Positions 41,214 to 49,880 of a DNA stretch of 64,000 nt are shown here, piece after piece. Under the pieces are notes generated by a model that was not told where the DNA came from, did not search any database, and saw nothing but the letters and a program-made list of their open reading frames with translations. The DNA lies in the NCBI RefSeq assembly GCF_001999285.1, contig NZ_MLHN01000003.1, forward strand, positions 166,275-230,274. Direction: 5' to 3'. The stretch's first letter is position 1, and the number at the start of each line of letters is the position of its first letter. The position numbers and the translations under genes are program-made. The DNA is from Rodentibacter genomosp. 1. GTDB lineage: Bacteria > Pseudomonadota > Gammaproteobacteria > Enterobacterales > Pasteurellaceae.

Positions 41214-41245
41214 TACGCCTTGACGCACAATCAAGGCGTTTTTTT
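41214..41245 (+). terminator. Terminator after potC
   Basis: ACGCCTTGA and TCAAGGCGT pair across an eight-base loop, followed by a run of T. It sits between potC and potD. Confidence 0.88.
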
Positions 41246-41248
41246 ATA

Positions 41249-41275
41249 CCTACAATTCCTGTAGGTGGTTTTTTT
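41249..41275 (+). promoter_or_regulatory. Hairpin in the potD leader, similar to the potA leader hairpin
   Basis: CCTACA and TGTAGG pair across ATTCC, followed by TGG and seven T, 28 bases before the potD start. The sequence follows the same CCTRCA-loop-TGYAGG pattern as 38365-38380. It may be a second terminator or an attenuator. Confidence 0.5.
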
Positions 41276-41303
41276 ACCCCTCTTTTACGGAGAACAAACA
41301 AAA

Positions 41304-42386
41304 ATGAAAAAATTTGCAGGTTTAATTACTGCCGGTTTAGTGGCTGCAACCCTAACAGCTTGTAATGACAAAGAAAACAAGTCTGAGAATGCAAATACAC
41401 CGGCTACTGCTAATGATACTGTGTACTTATATACTTGGACTGAATACGTACCGGATGGTCTTTTAGATGACTTCACGAAAGAAACCGGTATTAAAGTTAT
41501 CGTTTCAAGTCTTGAATCAAATGAAACCATGTATGCAAAACTCAAAACCCAAGGCACAGCCGGTGGCTATGATGTGATTGCACCATCAAATTACTTCGTG
41601 TCTAAAATGGCACGTGAAGGTATGTTAAAAGAACTTGATCATAGCAAATTGCCTGTCATTAAAGAATTAGACCCTGATTGGCTCGACAAACCTTATGACA
41701 AAGGAAATAAATATTCCCTTCCTCAATTACTGGGCGCACCGGGTATTGCATTTAATACCAATGCCTACAAAGGCTCAGATTTCACCTCTTGGGGCGATTT
41801 ATGGAAGCCTGAATTCGCCAACAAAGTACAATTATTAGATGATGCACGTGAAGTCTTTAATATTGCTTTATTAAAAATCGGTCAAGATCCAAACACTCAA
41901 GATCCTGCTATCATCAAACAAGCCTATGAAGAATTATTAAAATTACGTCCAAACGTACTTTCTTTCAATTCAGATAACCCTGCTAATTCTTTTATCTCAG
42001 GTGAAGTAGAAGTCGGTCAATTATGGAACGGCTCTGTACGCATTGCGAAAAAAGAACAAGCACCTTTAGATATGGTATTTCCAAAAGAAGGTCCGGTACT
42101 CTGGGTTGATACTTTAGCGATTCCTGCAACGTCAAAAAATCCGGATGGCGCACATAAACTTATCAATTATATGTTAAGTGCAAAAGCAGCTGAGAAATTA
42201 ACACTAGCAATTGGCTATCCAACCGCTAACGTTGAAGCGAAAAAAGTATTGCCAAAAGAAATCACTGAAGATCCGGCAATCTACCCTACCGCTGAAATAT
42301 TAAAAAACAGCCACTGGCAAGATGATGTAGGTGATGCAATTCAATACTACGAACAATACTACCAAGAATTAAAAGCGGCGAAATAA
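41304..42386 (+). CDS. potD: Spermidine/putrescine-binding lipoprotein PotD
   Basis: PotD binds polyamines in the periplasm and delivers them to PotBC. The 360-residue protein has a lipoprotein signal with the lipobox LTAC (Cys20), then DTVYLYTWTEYVPDGLLDDF near residue 34 with the aromatic and acidic residues that hold the ligand, and QLWNGSVRIA near 240. Unlike E. coli PotD, it would be membrane-anchored. The ATG at 41304 is selected because it opens the signal peptide (MKKFAGLITAGLVAATLTAC). Confidence 0.93.
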   Translation: MKKFAGLITAGLVAATLTACNDKENKSENANTPATANDTVYLYTWTEYVPDGLLDDFTKETGIKVIVSSLESNETMYAKLKTQGTAGGYDVIAPSNYFVSKMAREGMLKELDHSKLPVIKELDPDWLDKPYDKGNKYSLPQLLGAPGIAFNTNAYKGSDFTSWGDLWKPEFANKVQLLDDAREVFNIALLKIGQDPNTQDPAIIKQAYEELLKLRPNVLSFNSDNPANSFISGEVEVGQLWNGSVRIAKKEQAPLDMVFPKEGPVLWVDTLAIPATSKNPDGAHKLINYMLSAKAAEKLTLAIGYPTANVEAKKVLPKEITEDPAIYPTAEILKNSHWQDDVGDAIQYYEQYYQELKAAK

Positions 42387-42411
42387 TCTCGCTGAGTTTA
42401 AACACCTTTAA

Positions 42412-42449
42412 AGTGCGGTCAAAAATGTAAGATCTTTTGACCGCACTTT
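42412..42449 (+). terminator. Uptake-sequence terminator of potD
   Basis: AAAGTGCGGTCAAAA and TTTTGACCGCACTTT are inverted about an eight-base loop with a T tail, 26 bases past the potD stop. Confidence 0.88.
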
Positions 42450-42529
42450 TTTATATTAATCATTATAAAAATCTCTATATAAAGATTTGATATAAAAACA
42501 CGACAAAATTTACCTTACCTTCCCATTTT

Positions 42530-42543
42530 TTGACTTAAATCAT
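42530..42543 (+). promoter_or_regulatory. Probable FNR box
   Basis: TTGACTTAAATCAT agrees with the FNR consensus TTGATNNNNATCAA at eight of ten defined positions. It lies about 85 bases before the cytochrome gene, a fitting place for anaerobic activation of a terminal reductase. Confidence 0.5.
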
Positions 42544-42627
42544 CATCGCCTAAATTAATAGCTTTAAAATCCCACTAATCATTAAGAGTTATTATTTCTC
42601 TATTTTTTACTACGTTGGAGTACATTC

Positions 42628-43725
42628 ATGCCAAAAACAATCAAAATTATGACCGCACTTTGTCTCATCGGCATAGGTGCATTAGCTTTATGGGGAAGCC
42701 AAGCTATTATGTATAAAACCAGCTCAACAGAATTCTGTGTGAGCTGCCATTCCATGGACCCTCCACAACAAGAATGGGAAGGTTCAACTCATTTTACTAA
42801 TGCAAAGGGCATTCGTGCAGAATGTTCTGATTGCCATATTCCAAAGGAAGGCTGGCACTATGTGAAAGCGAAATTTATCGCATTAAAAGATGTGTGGTAT
42901 GAAATACAAGGCAAACTAGACTCTAAACAGCAATATGAAGCACACCGAGCAGAAATGGCACAACGTGTATGGAATGAGATGAAAGAGACAGATTCCGAAA
43001 CTTGTCGTAGTTGTCACCGTTTTGATGCCATGGAATTTTCCGCACAAACAAAATTAGCGAAAGAAACCCATCTCAATGCGAAAGCTAATGGACAGACCTG
43101 TATTGATTGTCACAAAGGTATCGTGCATTTCTTACCTGAATCTCTCGGTGATGAAAGCAAACAATCAGCGACCTCTTTAGGTGGAAATATCACTCAAGAT
43201 TCGTCTATTTATGCAGCTGAGATGACAACGGCACAAGGTGAACAAGGCGGCGATATCCGACTCATGCCTTATGCGGAAATAACGAACTGGCAAGCAAAAG
43301 GCGAGCAATTACAGGGTACTTTACACGGCTGGCAACAAGTTGGTGCGGATTCTGTGGTTTATCAAGATCTTGGCAAACGCATTACCGTGGCATTAGTAGA
43401 TGAAGAGGCACGCAAAGGTATGAAAGTGTTGCAAACCAAACATAATGAAGTCACAGATTCAGATTGGAAAGAAGTGAGTCTTATCGTTTCTGTGCCAAAA
43501 GAAAAAATGTCCTCAGATTTGACCGCACTTAATCAATACGGTGGTCAGTTAAACCAAGCACATTGCAGTAGTTGCCACGCTGCGATTAGTGCCGATCACT
43601 ATACGGCGAACCAGTGGATTGGCGTGGTAAACTCCATGAAAGATCGGACTTCTATGAATAAAGATGAAGTGCGTGCTTTAACCATTTATTTACAACGTAA
43701 CGCCAAAGATATGGCTACAAAATAA
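42628..43725 (+). CDS. Membrane-anchored pentaheme c-type cytochrome (TorC/TorY; MtsM in Haemophilus)
   Basis: This protein passes electrons from quinol to the periplasmic reductase encoded next. The 365-residue protein has an N-terminal membrane anchor (residues 5-24), a NapC/NirT tetraheme domain with CVSCH (about 37), CSDCH (about 69), CRSCH (about 129) and CIDCH (about 161), and a C-terminal monoheme domain with CSSCH (about 313). The fifth heme and the length separate TorC/TorY from NapC. The partner gene follows after 29 bases. An FNR box lies upstream. Confidence 0.92.
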   Translation: MPKTIKIMTALCLIGIGALALWGSQAIMYKTSSTEFCVSCHSMDPPQQEWEGSTHFTNAKGIRAECSDCHIPKEGWHYVKAKFIALKDVWYEIQGKLDSKQQYEAHRAEMAQRVWNEMKETDSETCRSCHRFDAMEFSAQTKLAKETHLNAKANGQTCIDCHKGIVHFLPESLGDESKQSATSLGGNITQDSSIYAAEMTTAQGEQGGDIRLMPYAEITNWQAKGEQLQGTLHGWQQVGADSVVYQDLGKRITVALVDEEARKGMKVLQTKHNEVTDSDWKEVSLIVSVPKEKMSSDLTALNQYGGQLNQAHCSSCHAAISADHYTANQWIGVVNSMKDRTSMNKDEVRALTIYLQRNAKDMATK

Positions 43726-43754
43726 TTCACTTCTCATATGAAAACGAGGTTGAA

Positions 43755-46235
43755 ATGAAAAAGAATAATGTCAATCAACAACGCCGTGATTTCTTAAAAA
43801 ATACATCTCTTGGCGTAGCAGGTGCCTCACTTTCCGGTGGTATGATGGGGGCAGTGTTGTCTAAAAGTGCGGTTGCGTCAGAGCCTGAATTAAAAACAGT
43901 GGTGACCGCTGCACACTGGGGGCCGATTGGCGTAGTCGTGCAAGATGGTAAAGCAGTAAAATCCGGGGCAGCAATCGAGCCGGCTATCCCTAATGAACTA
44001 CAAACTGTCGTTACCGATCAACTTTATAGTGAAACCCGCGTGAAATACCCAATGGTACGTAAAGGCTATTTAGAAAACCCAGGGAACAGTGATACCACAA
44101 TGCGTGGACGAGATGAATGGGTACGAGTGTCTTGGGAGCAAGCGCTCGATCTTGTGCATAATCAACTCCATAAAGTGCGTGAACAATATGGCGCAAGTGC
44201 GATTTATGCAGGTTCTTATGGTTGGTTTAGTAGTGGTTCCCTTCACGCCTCCCGTACATTGCTACAACGTTATATGAATGTAACAGGTGGCTTTGTCGGC
44301 TATAAGGGGGACTATTCTACGGGCGCTGCGCAAGTGATTATGCCTCACGTACTTGGCACCATTGAAGTCTATGAACAGCAAACCAGTTGGGAAGTCCTAC
44401 TTGAAAGCAGTGATATTATTGTGCTTTGGGGAGCGAATCCACTCACCACGTTACGCATTGCTTGGATGTCTTCAGATCAGAAAGGCATTGAATATTTCAA
44501 AAAATTCCAAGCCACAGGTAAACAAATTATCTGTATCGATCCGATAAAAAATGAAACCTGCCAAATGCTTGGCGCGGAATGGATTCCTGTGAATACTGCA
44601 ACGGATGTGCCATTCATGCTAGGGGTCGCCCATACCTTAGTCAGTGAAAACAAACACGATAAAGCCTTCTTAAAAAAATACACAACAGGTTACAGTAAAT
44701 TTGAAGATTATCTGCTTGGTAAAACAGATGGACAACCTAAAACCGCAGAATGGGCGAGTAAGATCTGTGGTGTACCGGTGGAAATCATTAAACAATTAGC
44801 CAATGATTTTGCTACCAAACGCACAATGTTGATGGGCGGATGGGGAATTCAACGTCAACGCCACGGTGAGCAATCTCATTGGATGTTGGTGACCCTTGCC
44901 TCAATGCTGGGACAAATAGGCTTACCGGGCGGTGGCTTTGGTTTTAGCTATCACTATGCAAATGGTGGCGTACCAACCGCAACAGGGGGCACGATTGGTT
45001 CAATCAGTGCAACCCCATCTGCGGGAAGCAGTGAAAAAACATGGTTAGATGACGCAGCAAAATTTTCTTTCCCAGTGGCACGTATTGCCGATGCCTTACT
45101 CAATCCGGGAAAAACCATTGATTACAATGGAACAAAAATCACTTATCCTGAGATTAAAGTGGTCTATTGGGCAGGGGGTAATCCATTTACTCAGCACCAA
45201 AACACGAATTTATTAGTCAAAGCTTTCCAAAAACCGGAAACCGTTATTGTCAATGAAGTCAACTGGACACCAACGGCCCGTATGGCAGATATTGTCTTAC
45301 CGGCAACAACGAGTTACGAACGTAATGATTTAACCATGGGTGGGGACTATTCTATGTTTGCGGTGTATCCAATGAAACAAGTCGTGCCACCACAATTTGA
45401 AGCGAAAAACGATTTCGATATTTTTGCCGAACTTGCTAAACGTGCAGGTAAAGAAGAGGAATTTACAGAAGGCAAAACGGAAATGGAATGGTTGGAAGAT
45501 TTCTATGAAACCGCTTTCACTGCCGCACGTCACAATCGTGTTGCGATGCCTCGTTTTGAGCGATTCTGGGAAGAAAATAAACCTTTTATATTTGAGGCCA
45601 ATGAAGCCGCGAAAAAATGGGTACGCTATGCAGAATTCCGCGAAGATCCGTTGCTCAATCCTCTTGGCACACCATCAGGCAAAATTGAAATTTATTCTGA
45701 TGTTGTAGCCAAGATGAATTATGACGATTGCAAAGGTCACCCGACTTGGATGGAGCCGGAAGAATTTGCGGGTAACACGACAGAGGATTATCCACTCGCC
45801 TTAGTCACACCCCATGCTTACTATCGTTTACATAGCCAATTGGCTCATACCTCATTACGCCAAAAATATGCGGTGAATGATCGTGAACCTGCTTTGATTC
45901 ACCCTGAAGATGCCAAAGCTCGCGGTATTGTAAATGGGGATATTGTTCGTATCCATAATGTACGAGGTCAGGTATTAGCAGGGGCGGTTGTGACCGAAGG
46001 AATTATTAAAGGGACAGTCGGATTACATGAAGGTGCATGGTATGATCCACTCGATCTCGGAGAAAGTGAAAAACCACTATGTAAAAATGGTAGCCCGAAC
46101 GTGCTAACCCGTGATGAGGGTACATCTAAATTAGCACAAGGCAACTCGCCGAATACTTGTATTGTGCAAGTAGAAAAATATACGGGTATCGTGCCTGAAG
46201 TCACGGTGTTTAAACAACCTAAGCACTCAACATAA
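43755..46235 (+). CDS. Periplasmic molybdoenzyme of the TorZ/BisC type (S/N-oxide reductase, MtsZ-like)
   Basis: The 826-residue protein is a DMSO-reductase-family enzyme with bis-MGD molybdenum cofactor. A Tat signal with QQRRDFLKNTSLGVAG is at residues 9-24. The probable molybdenum-ligand serine is in KGDYSTGAAQVI near residue 189; MGGWGIQRQRHGEQ near 361 and GTPSGKIEIYS near 638 are cofactor-binding segments. In H. influenzae the equivalent pair acts as a methionine sulfoxide reductase (MtsZ with MtsM); E. coli TorYZ reduces N- and S-oxides. Substrate here is inferred from the relatives. Confidence 0.9.
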   Translation: MKKNNVNQQRRDFLKNTSLGVAGASLSGGMMGAVLSKSAVASEPELKTVVTAAHWGPIGVVVQDGKAVKSGAAIEPAIPNELQTVVTDQLYSETRVKYPMVRKGYLENPGNSDTTMRGRDEWVRVSWEQALDLVHNQLHKVREQYGASAIYAGSYGWFSSGSLHASRTLLQRYMNVTGGFVGYKGDYSTGAAQVIMPHVLGTIEVYEQQTSWEVLLESSDIIVLWGANPLTTLRIAWMSSDQKGIEYFKKFQATGKQIICIDPIKNETCQMLGAEWIPVNTATDVPFMLGVAHTLVSENKHDKAFLKKYTTGYSKFEDYLLGKTDGQPKTAEWASKICGVPVEIIKQLANDFATKRTMLMGGWGIQRQRHGEQSHWMLVTLASMLGQIGLPGGGFGFSYHYANGGVPTATGGTIGSISATPSAGSSEKTWLDDAAKFSFPVARIADALLNPGKTIDYNGTKITYPEIKVVYWAGGNPFTQHQNTNLLVKAFQKPETVIVNEVNWTPTARMADIVLPATTSYERNDLTMGGDYSMFAVYPMKQVVPPQFEAKNDFDIFAELAKRAGKEEEFTEGKTEMEWLEDFYETAFTAARHNRVAMPRFERFWEENKPFIFEANEAAKKWVRYAEFREDPLLNPLGTPSGKIEIYSDVVAKMNYDDCKGHPTWMEPEEFAGNTTEDYPLALVTPHAYYRLHSQLAHTSLRQKYAVNDREPALIHPEDAKARGIVNGDIVRIHNVRGQVLAGAVVTEGIIKGTVGLHEGAWYDPLDLGESEKPLCKNGSPNVLTRDEGTSKLAQGNSPNTCIVQVEKYTGIVPEVTVFKQPKHST

Positions 46236-46250
46236 AACCACTGAAGAATT

Positions 46251-46287
46251 AACCGCACTTTTAAGCGCGTGAATCAAAGTGCGGTTA
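46251..46287. terminator. Inverted uptake-sequence pair after the molybdoenzyme gene
   Basis: AACCGCACTTTT and AAAGTGCGGTT are inverted over a loop of about 13 bases, 16 bases past the stop. Confidence 0.65.
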
Positions 46288-46293
46288 AAATCT

Positions 46294-46449
46294 AGTATTA
46301 CCTAGCAAACGCTAAACAGGATTTTGATTTTATTCGTAGGAGCACAGTCCGTGTATATCCGAATTTTAACCTGTTGAAATGATTTTATTTTATAACGGAC
46401 ACGCGCAGTGTATCCTACGTACTGTTAGTGCATTTGCTACATAATACCG
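46294..46449. repeat. MITE/REPIN-like element, copy B
   Basis: The left end AGTATTACCTAGCAAACGCT (46294-46313) is an inverted relative of the right end (complement GGTATTATGTAGCAAATGCA, 46429-46448). Inside, GTAGGAGCACAGTCCGTG and CACGCGCAGTGTATCCTAC face each other. The central spacer is in the opposite orientation to that of copy A, while the right flank TTAGTGCATTTGCTACATAA keeps the same orientation. The element fills most of the 302-base gap after the molybdoenzyme gene. Confidence 0.75.
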
Positions 46450-46459
46450 ATATCTACTC

Positions 46460-46490
46460 AAAGTGCGGTCAATTTTGACCGCACTTTTTT
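46460..46490. terminator. Uptake-sequence terminator near ybhA
   Basis: AAAGTGCGGTCAA and TTGACCGCACTTT form a tight stem followed by T, about 50 bases past the ybhA stop. Confidence 0.8.
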
Positions 46491-46537
46491 CTTAGGAAAG
46501 AATAATATCTTTTATATCCAGGCATTGAAACCACAAA

Positions 46538-47356
46538 TTAGAGTGATAAAGTATCCCTTAACACTTGTGCGATACCGCTCTCATTATTTGATGTCGTGAC
46601 CTGTTTAGCCTGTGATTTCACCTCTTCTTCCGCATTACCCATTGCGACACCTAACCCCACCACACTTAACATACTGATGTCATTATGATTATCGCCGAAT
46701 GCGATCACTTCTTGTGGATCAATGCCCCACTCTTTTAATAATGCAAGTAATCTTCCGCCTTTCGTATTACCGGCGTTGGCAATATCAACACGATCCACCC
46801 ACGACCATTCACAACTAAATTGTGAAATCGGCAGCTCATTCACGACATTATTCATAATCGCTTTATTTTCTGCGCTAATGACGCATTTCCAAATTGGATT
46901 ATGATGATCGATCACCTCTTGAATACTGTCCACCTTACGTACATCAGGGCGTACATCTGCCGGGCAAGTTTCTACCCATTTCACAAATTTTTCCATATGC
47001 GGATTAAGTTGTGCATAATTCATTGAATCTCGGGAATACATCAGTAGGTGACAATGATGTTTTTCCGCAACATCATAAATTAATTGTGCTTGCTGTTTAG
47101 AAAGCGGATTGGCAAAAGGCGTGGAATCTGTCGCGACATCATAAACATAGGTGCCGTTACAACAGATAATCGGTGTATCTAAATCTAATTCATGATAATA
47201 AGGCTTGACGGCAGTATGATGTCTTCCTGTTACCAATAACACTTTAATCCCTTTATTTATGGCGGATTGAATTGCCTCTTTATTTTCTGGCAGAATACGC
47301 CCCTCAGAATTTAATAATGTGCCGTCAAGATCAAAGGCAACGACTTTGTAATTCAT
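46538..47356 (-). CDS. ybhA: HAD phosphatase of the Cof type, YbhA-like (pyridoxal phosphatase)
   Basis: The 272-residue protein has the HAD nucleophile in AFDLDGTLLNSEG near residue 8, and VTGRHHTAVKPYYHELDLDT and ICCNGTYVYD between about 43 and 75, which specifically match E. coli YbhA. CEWSWVDRVDIANAGNTKGG near 185 and FGDNHNDISML near 222 complete the fit. YbhA dephosphorylates pyridoxal 5'-phosphate and some sugar phosphates in vitro. The ATG at 47356 is used; 47392 would add residues with no family match. It lies downstream of the ula terminator, so it may be partly co-expressed with ulaFE. Confidence 0.85.
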   Translation of the reverse strand: MNYKVVAFDLDGTLLNSEGRILPENKEAIQSAINKGIKVLLVTGRHHTAVKPYYHELDLDTPIICCNGTYVYDVATDSTPFANPLSKQQAQLIYDVAEKHHCHLLMYSRDSMNYAQLNPHMEKFVKWVETCPADVRPDVRKVDSIQEVIDHHNPIWKCVISAENKAIMNNVVNELPISQFSCEWSWVDRVDIANAGNTKGGRLLALLKEWGIDPQEVIAFGDNHNDISMLSVVGLGVAMGNAEEEVKSQAKQVTTSNNESGIAQVLRDTLSL

Positions 47357-47377
47357 TTTTACCCCTCTTAGATTAAA

Positions 47378-47398
47378 AAGGCGGTTAAACACCGCCTT
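47378..47398 (-). terminator. Terminator of the ulaR-E-F unit
   Basis: AAGGCGG and CCGCCTT pair over seven bases between ulaF and ybhA, with a T run on the minus strand. Confidence 0.8.
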
Positions 47399-47412
47399 AT
47401 TCTCAACAAATA

Positions 47413-48105
47413 TTATTGTCCGTAATAGGCATTTTTTCCGTGTTTACGGAGATAGTGCTTATCAAGTAATTCTTGTTGCATTGATCCAATATTTGGACGA
47501 ATTTGATGACTGACAAAATTCATATACGCCACTTCTTCCAATACGACAGAATTATGCACTGCATCGAATCCGTCTTTTCCCCAAGTGAAAGGACCATGAG
47601 AATGAACTAATACACCCGGTACGGATTTAGGTTCAATATGACGTTTGCGGAAAGTTTCAACAATCACTTTACCGGTTTCCAACTCATACTCACCAGCAAT
47701 TTCCTCCGGTGTCATTTTGCGCGTACAAGGGACAGATCCATAGAAATAATCACCTTGCGTTGTACCTAAAGCAAGAATATCCTCACCGGCTTGTGCCCAA
47801 GCCGTTGCATGACGGGAATGAGTATGTACCACCCCCCCAATATCCGCAAATTGACGATAAAGCTCTAAATGGGTCGGCGTATCTGAAGAAGGTTTTTTAT
47901 CCCCCCAAACCCGATTACCATTGAGATCGACAATCACAATGTCATCGACAGTCATCAAATCATACTCTACCCCTGAAGGTTTAATCGCAACCAAACCGCT
48001 TTCACGATCAATTTCACTCACATTTCCCCAAGTGAAAGTCACTAATTTATATTTTGGTAGCTCAAGATTCGCTTTTAGTACTCGTTCTCTTAATTCTTTT
48101 AACAT
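47413..48105 (-). CDS. ulaF: L-ribulose-5-phosphate 4-epimerase UlaF
   Basis: UlaF turns L-ribulose 5-phosphate into D-xylulose 5-phosphate, the last step of ascorbate catabolism. The 230-residue class II aldolase-like protein has [20 protein letters not shown] near residue 24, metal ligands in [15 protein letters not shown] near 95 and [11 protein letters not shown] near 168. AraD is nearly identical in fold; the ula neighbours decide the name. Its start overlaps the end of ulaE by seven bases and has a strong GGAGG site. Confidence 0.93.
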   Translation of the reverse strand: MLKELRERVLKANLELPKYKLVTFTWGNVSEIDRESGLVAIKPSGVEYDLMTVDDIVIVDLNGNRVWGDKKPSSDTPTHLELYRQFADIGGVVHTHSRHATAWAQAGEDILALGTTQGDYFYGSVPCTRKMTPEEIAGEYELETGKVIVETFRKRHIEPKSVPGVLVHSHGPFTWGKDGFDAVHNSVVLEEVAYMNFVSHQIRPNIGSMQQELLDKHYLRKHGKNAYYGQ

Positions 48106-48959
48106 TGGAAACCTCCTTCTTTCATTTTTTGCTCAATCCAACGGCGGGCATTGATAATTTCCGCAATCGGTTCATCCGCTTTTTCCGTCCACATTTCAAT
48201 TAAAAATGCCCCTCGATAATTCAATTCGGCAAGGGTTTTAAAGCAAGCCACAAAATCAACACAACCCTCTCCAAACGGCACATCTCTAAATTGCCCTGCA
48301 CAGGTTTCAGTAACCTTATAAGTATCTTTTAAATGAATGGCAGAAATTTTATCTATACCCAGTTTTAATTCTTCAGCGACATTATCATTCCATGCAGAAA
48401 GATTACCTAGATCAGGATAGACGGTAAACCAAGGCGATTTAATGATCTCATCCCACTTTTTCCAGCGAGAAATGGAACTCATAAATTTTGTATCCATAAT
48501 TTCTACGGCAAGCGTCACTTGGTTACTCGCAGCAAGTTCTACCGCCCACTCTAGCCCCTGCTGAAAACGTTCGATAGTGCCTTCATCCTGTTCTTCATAA
48601 TAAACATCGTAACCCGCTAATTGAATCGTACGAATCCCTGTATCGACGGCAAATTGAATTGCCTTTTCCATAATTTCGTAGGCTTTTTGACGGGTCGCTT
48701 CATCACGGCTACCGAATGGAAAACGGCGATGGCCGGATAAACACATTGAAGGAATGGTTACACCGGTATTAACAATCGCTTTCACTAATTTTAACCGCTC
48801 TTTTTTACTCCAGTCTAAACGAGCCAAACGTTCATCTGTTTCATCAATGGATATTTCTACAAAATCAAAACCGCAAGCCTTTGCAATGGACAAACGATCT
48901 TGCCAACTAATGTTTTTAGGTAGGGCTTTTTCATAAATGCCGAGTTTATGTTTTCTCAC
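48099..48959 (-). CDS. ulaE: L-xylulose-5-phosphate 3-epimerase UlaE
   Basis: UlaE converts L-xylulose 5-phosphate to L-ribulose 5-phosphate. The 286-residue TIM-barrel protein has [18 protein letters not shown] near residue 6, [15 protein letters not shown] near 32, [13 protein letters not shown] near 72 and the metal site region IHLKDTYKV near 213. Translation starts at GTG (48959) with AGGAG six bases upstream. It comes first in the ulaE-ulaF pair, with a palindromic operator between it and ulaR. Confidence 0.94.
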   Translation of the reverse strand: MRKHKLGIYEKALPKNISWQDRLSIAKACGFDFVEISIDETDERLARLDWSKKERLKLVKAIVNTGVTIPSMCLSGHRRFPFGSRDEATRQKAYEIMEKAIQFAVDTGIRTIQLAGYDVYYEEQDEGTIERFQQGLEWAVELAASNQVTLAVEIMDTKFMSSISRWKKWDEIIKSPWFTVYPDLGNLSAWNDNVAEELKLGIDKISAIHLKDTYKVTETCAGQFRDVPFGEGCVDFVACFKTLAELNYRGAFLIEMWTEKADEPIAEIINARRWIEQKMKEGGFQC

Positions 48960-48995
48960 GGAATACTCCTGTCAGAGGTTGAGGTATAAGTAATA

Positions 48996-49012
48996 TGTTC
49001 GATATATGAACA
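48996..49012. promoter_or_regulatory. Palindrome typical of a DeoR-family operator
   Basis: TGTTC and GAACA are inverted around seven bases in the 94-base ulaR-ulaE gap. DeoR-family regulators such as GlpR bind similar GTTCG-type palindromes, so UlaR is the likely ligand; this is inference. Confidence 0.5.
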
Positions 49013-49053
49013 CAGTGAATCTCTTTTATTTGCCAATCTTTGTATTGAGCCAT

Positions 49054-49800
49054 TTAAACAAGCATTACAGCTAAGCCTTTATCTCGTAATGATTGAATAA
49101 ACTCAGGTTTCGCATTTTTATCGGTAATTAATAAATCAATATCTTGCAATTTAGTGAACAGCATACCCACTTGCTGTCCTAATTTTGTACTATCCAGTAA
49201 CACCACATATTTACCCGCTTTGGCAGATAAACGTTGCTCTGAATTAGCAATAATCATATCAGTTTTATACAATCCTTCTGCTGTAAAACCTTTTCCACTG
49301 GTAAACATAATATTGGCTGCATAAGGACTTTCATTTTGGTTAAGAGAAAGGGTAATGGCTTTATTACGATTATATTGCCCCCCCATAATCACAAGATCTT
49401 CGTGATTGTTTTCAATTAATTTATTTGCAAGAGGAATAAAATTTGTGATGATTTGCAACCTTCTTCCACACAGATGATCACCCAACATTTTCATTGTCGA
49501 ACCACAGGTTAAGATTATTGAATCCCCTTCTTGGCATAACCGGCTTGCTGCCTGAGCAATGCGTTGTTTCTCATCAATATTATTGATTGCCAAATTATCT
49601 TGATAATCTATTGATGAAGACTGTATTGATTCTGCACCATTACGTACCTTCTTTAATCGCCCTTGCTGCGCTAATTTATTGATATCTCGTCTTGCCGTTG
49701 CAGGTGAGACATTAAGTTGTTCAACAATTTCTGTTGTAGAAAGCGCCTTTTTATCAAGTAGCAATTGTAAAAGTCGTCTATGACGGTAATTTTCGTTCAT
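49054..49800 (-). CDS. ulaR: DeoR-family repressor UlaR
   Basis: UlaR represses the ascorbate genes until L-ascorbate 6-phosphate appears. The 248-residue protein has a DeoR helix-turn-helix (LSTTEIVEQLNVSPATARRD, residues about 19-38) and the sugar-phosphate sensor domain with CGSTMKMLGDHL near 100 and MGGQYNRNKAITL near 139. It lies between ulaG and ulaE, and the position supports the name over other DeoR members such as GlpR. Confidence 0.88.
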   Translation of the reverse strand: MNENYRHRRLLQLLLDKKALSTTEIVEQLNVSPATARRDINKLAQQGRLKKVRNGAESIQSSSIDYQDNLAINNIDEKQRIAQAASRLCQEGDSIILTCGSTMKMLGDHLCGRRLQIITNFIPLANKLIENNHEDLVIMGGQYNRNKAITLSLNQNESPYAANIMFTSGKGFTAEGLYKTDMIIANSEQRLSAKAGKYVVLLDSTKLGQQVGMLFTKLQDIDLLITDKNAKPEFIQSLRDKGLAVMLV

Positions 49801-49848
49801 TATATTTTCCTAGCTATATCTTTGATGCGAATAATGAACAAAAAATGA

Positions 49849-49879
49849 GCCACCTTCAAGTAAAAAGGTGGCTTTTTTT
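49849..49879 (-). terminator. Terminator of ulaG
   Basis: GCCACCTT and AAGGTGGC pair over an eight-base loop between ulaG and ulaR, with T tails on the minus strand. Confidence 0.85.
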
Positions 49880-49880
49880 G

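Noticed and set aside
42628..43725. NapC or NrfB-type cytochrome
   Set aside because: A fifth C-terminal heme and the adjacent molybdoenzyme gene point to TorC/TorY.
46538..47356. YidA sugar phosphatase
   Set aside because: The GRHHTAVKPYYHELDLDTP and ICCNGTY blocks match YbhA rather than YidA.
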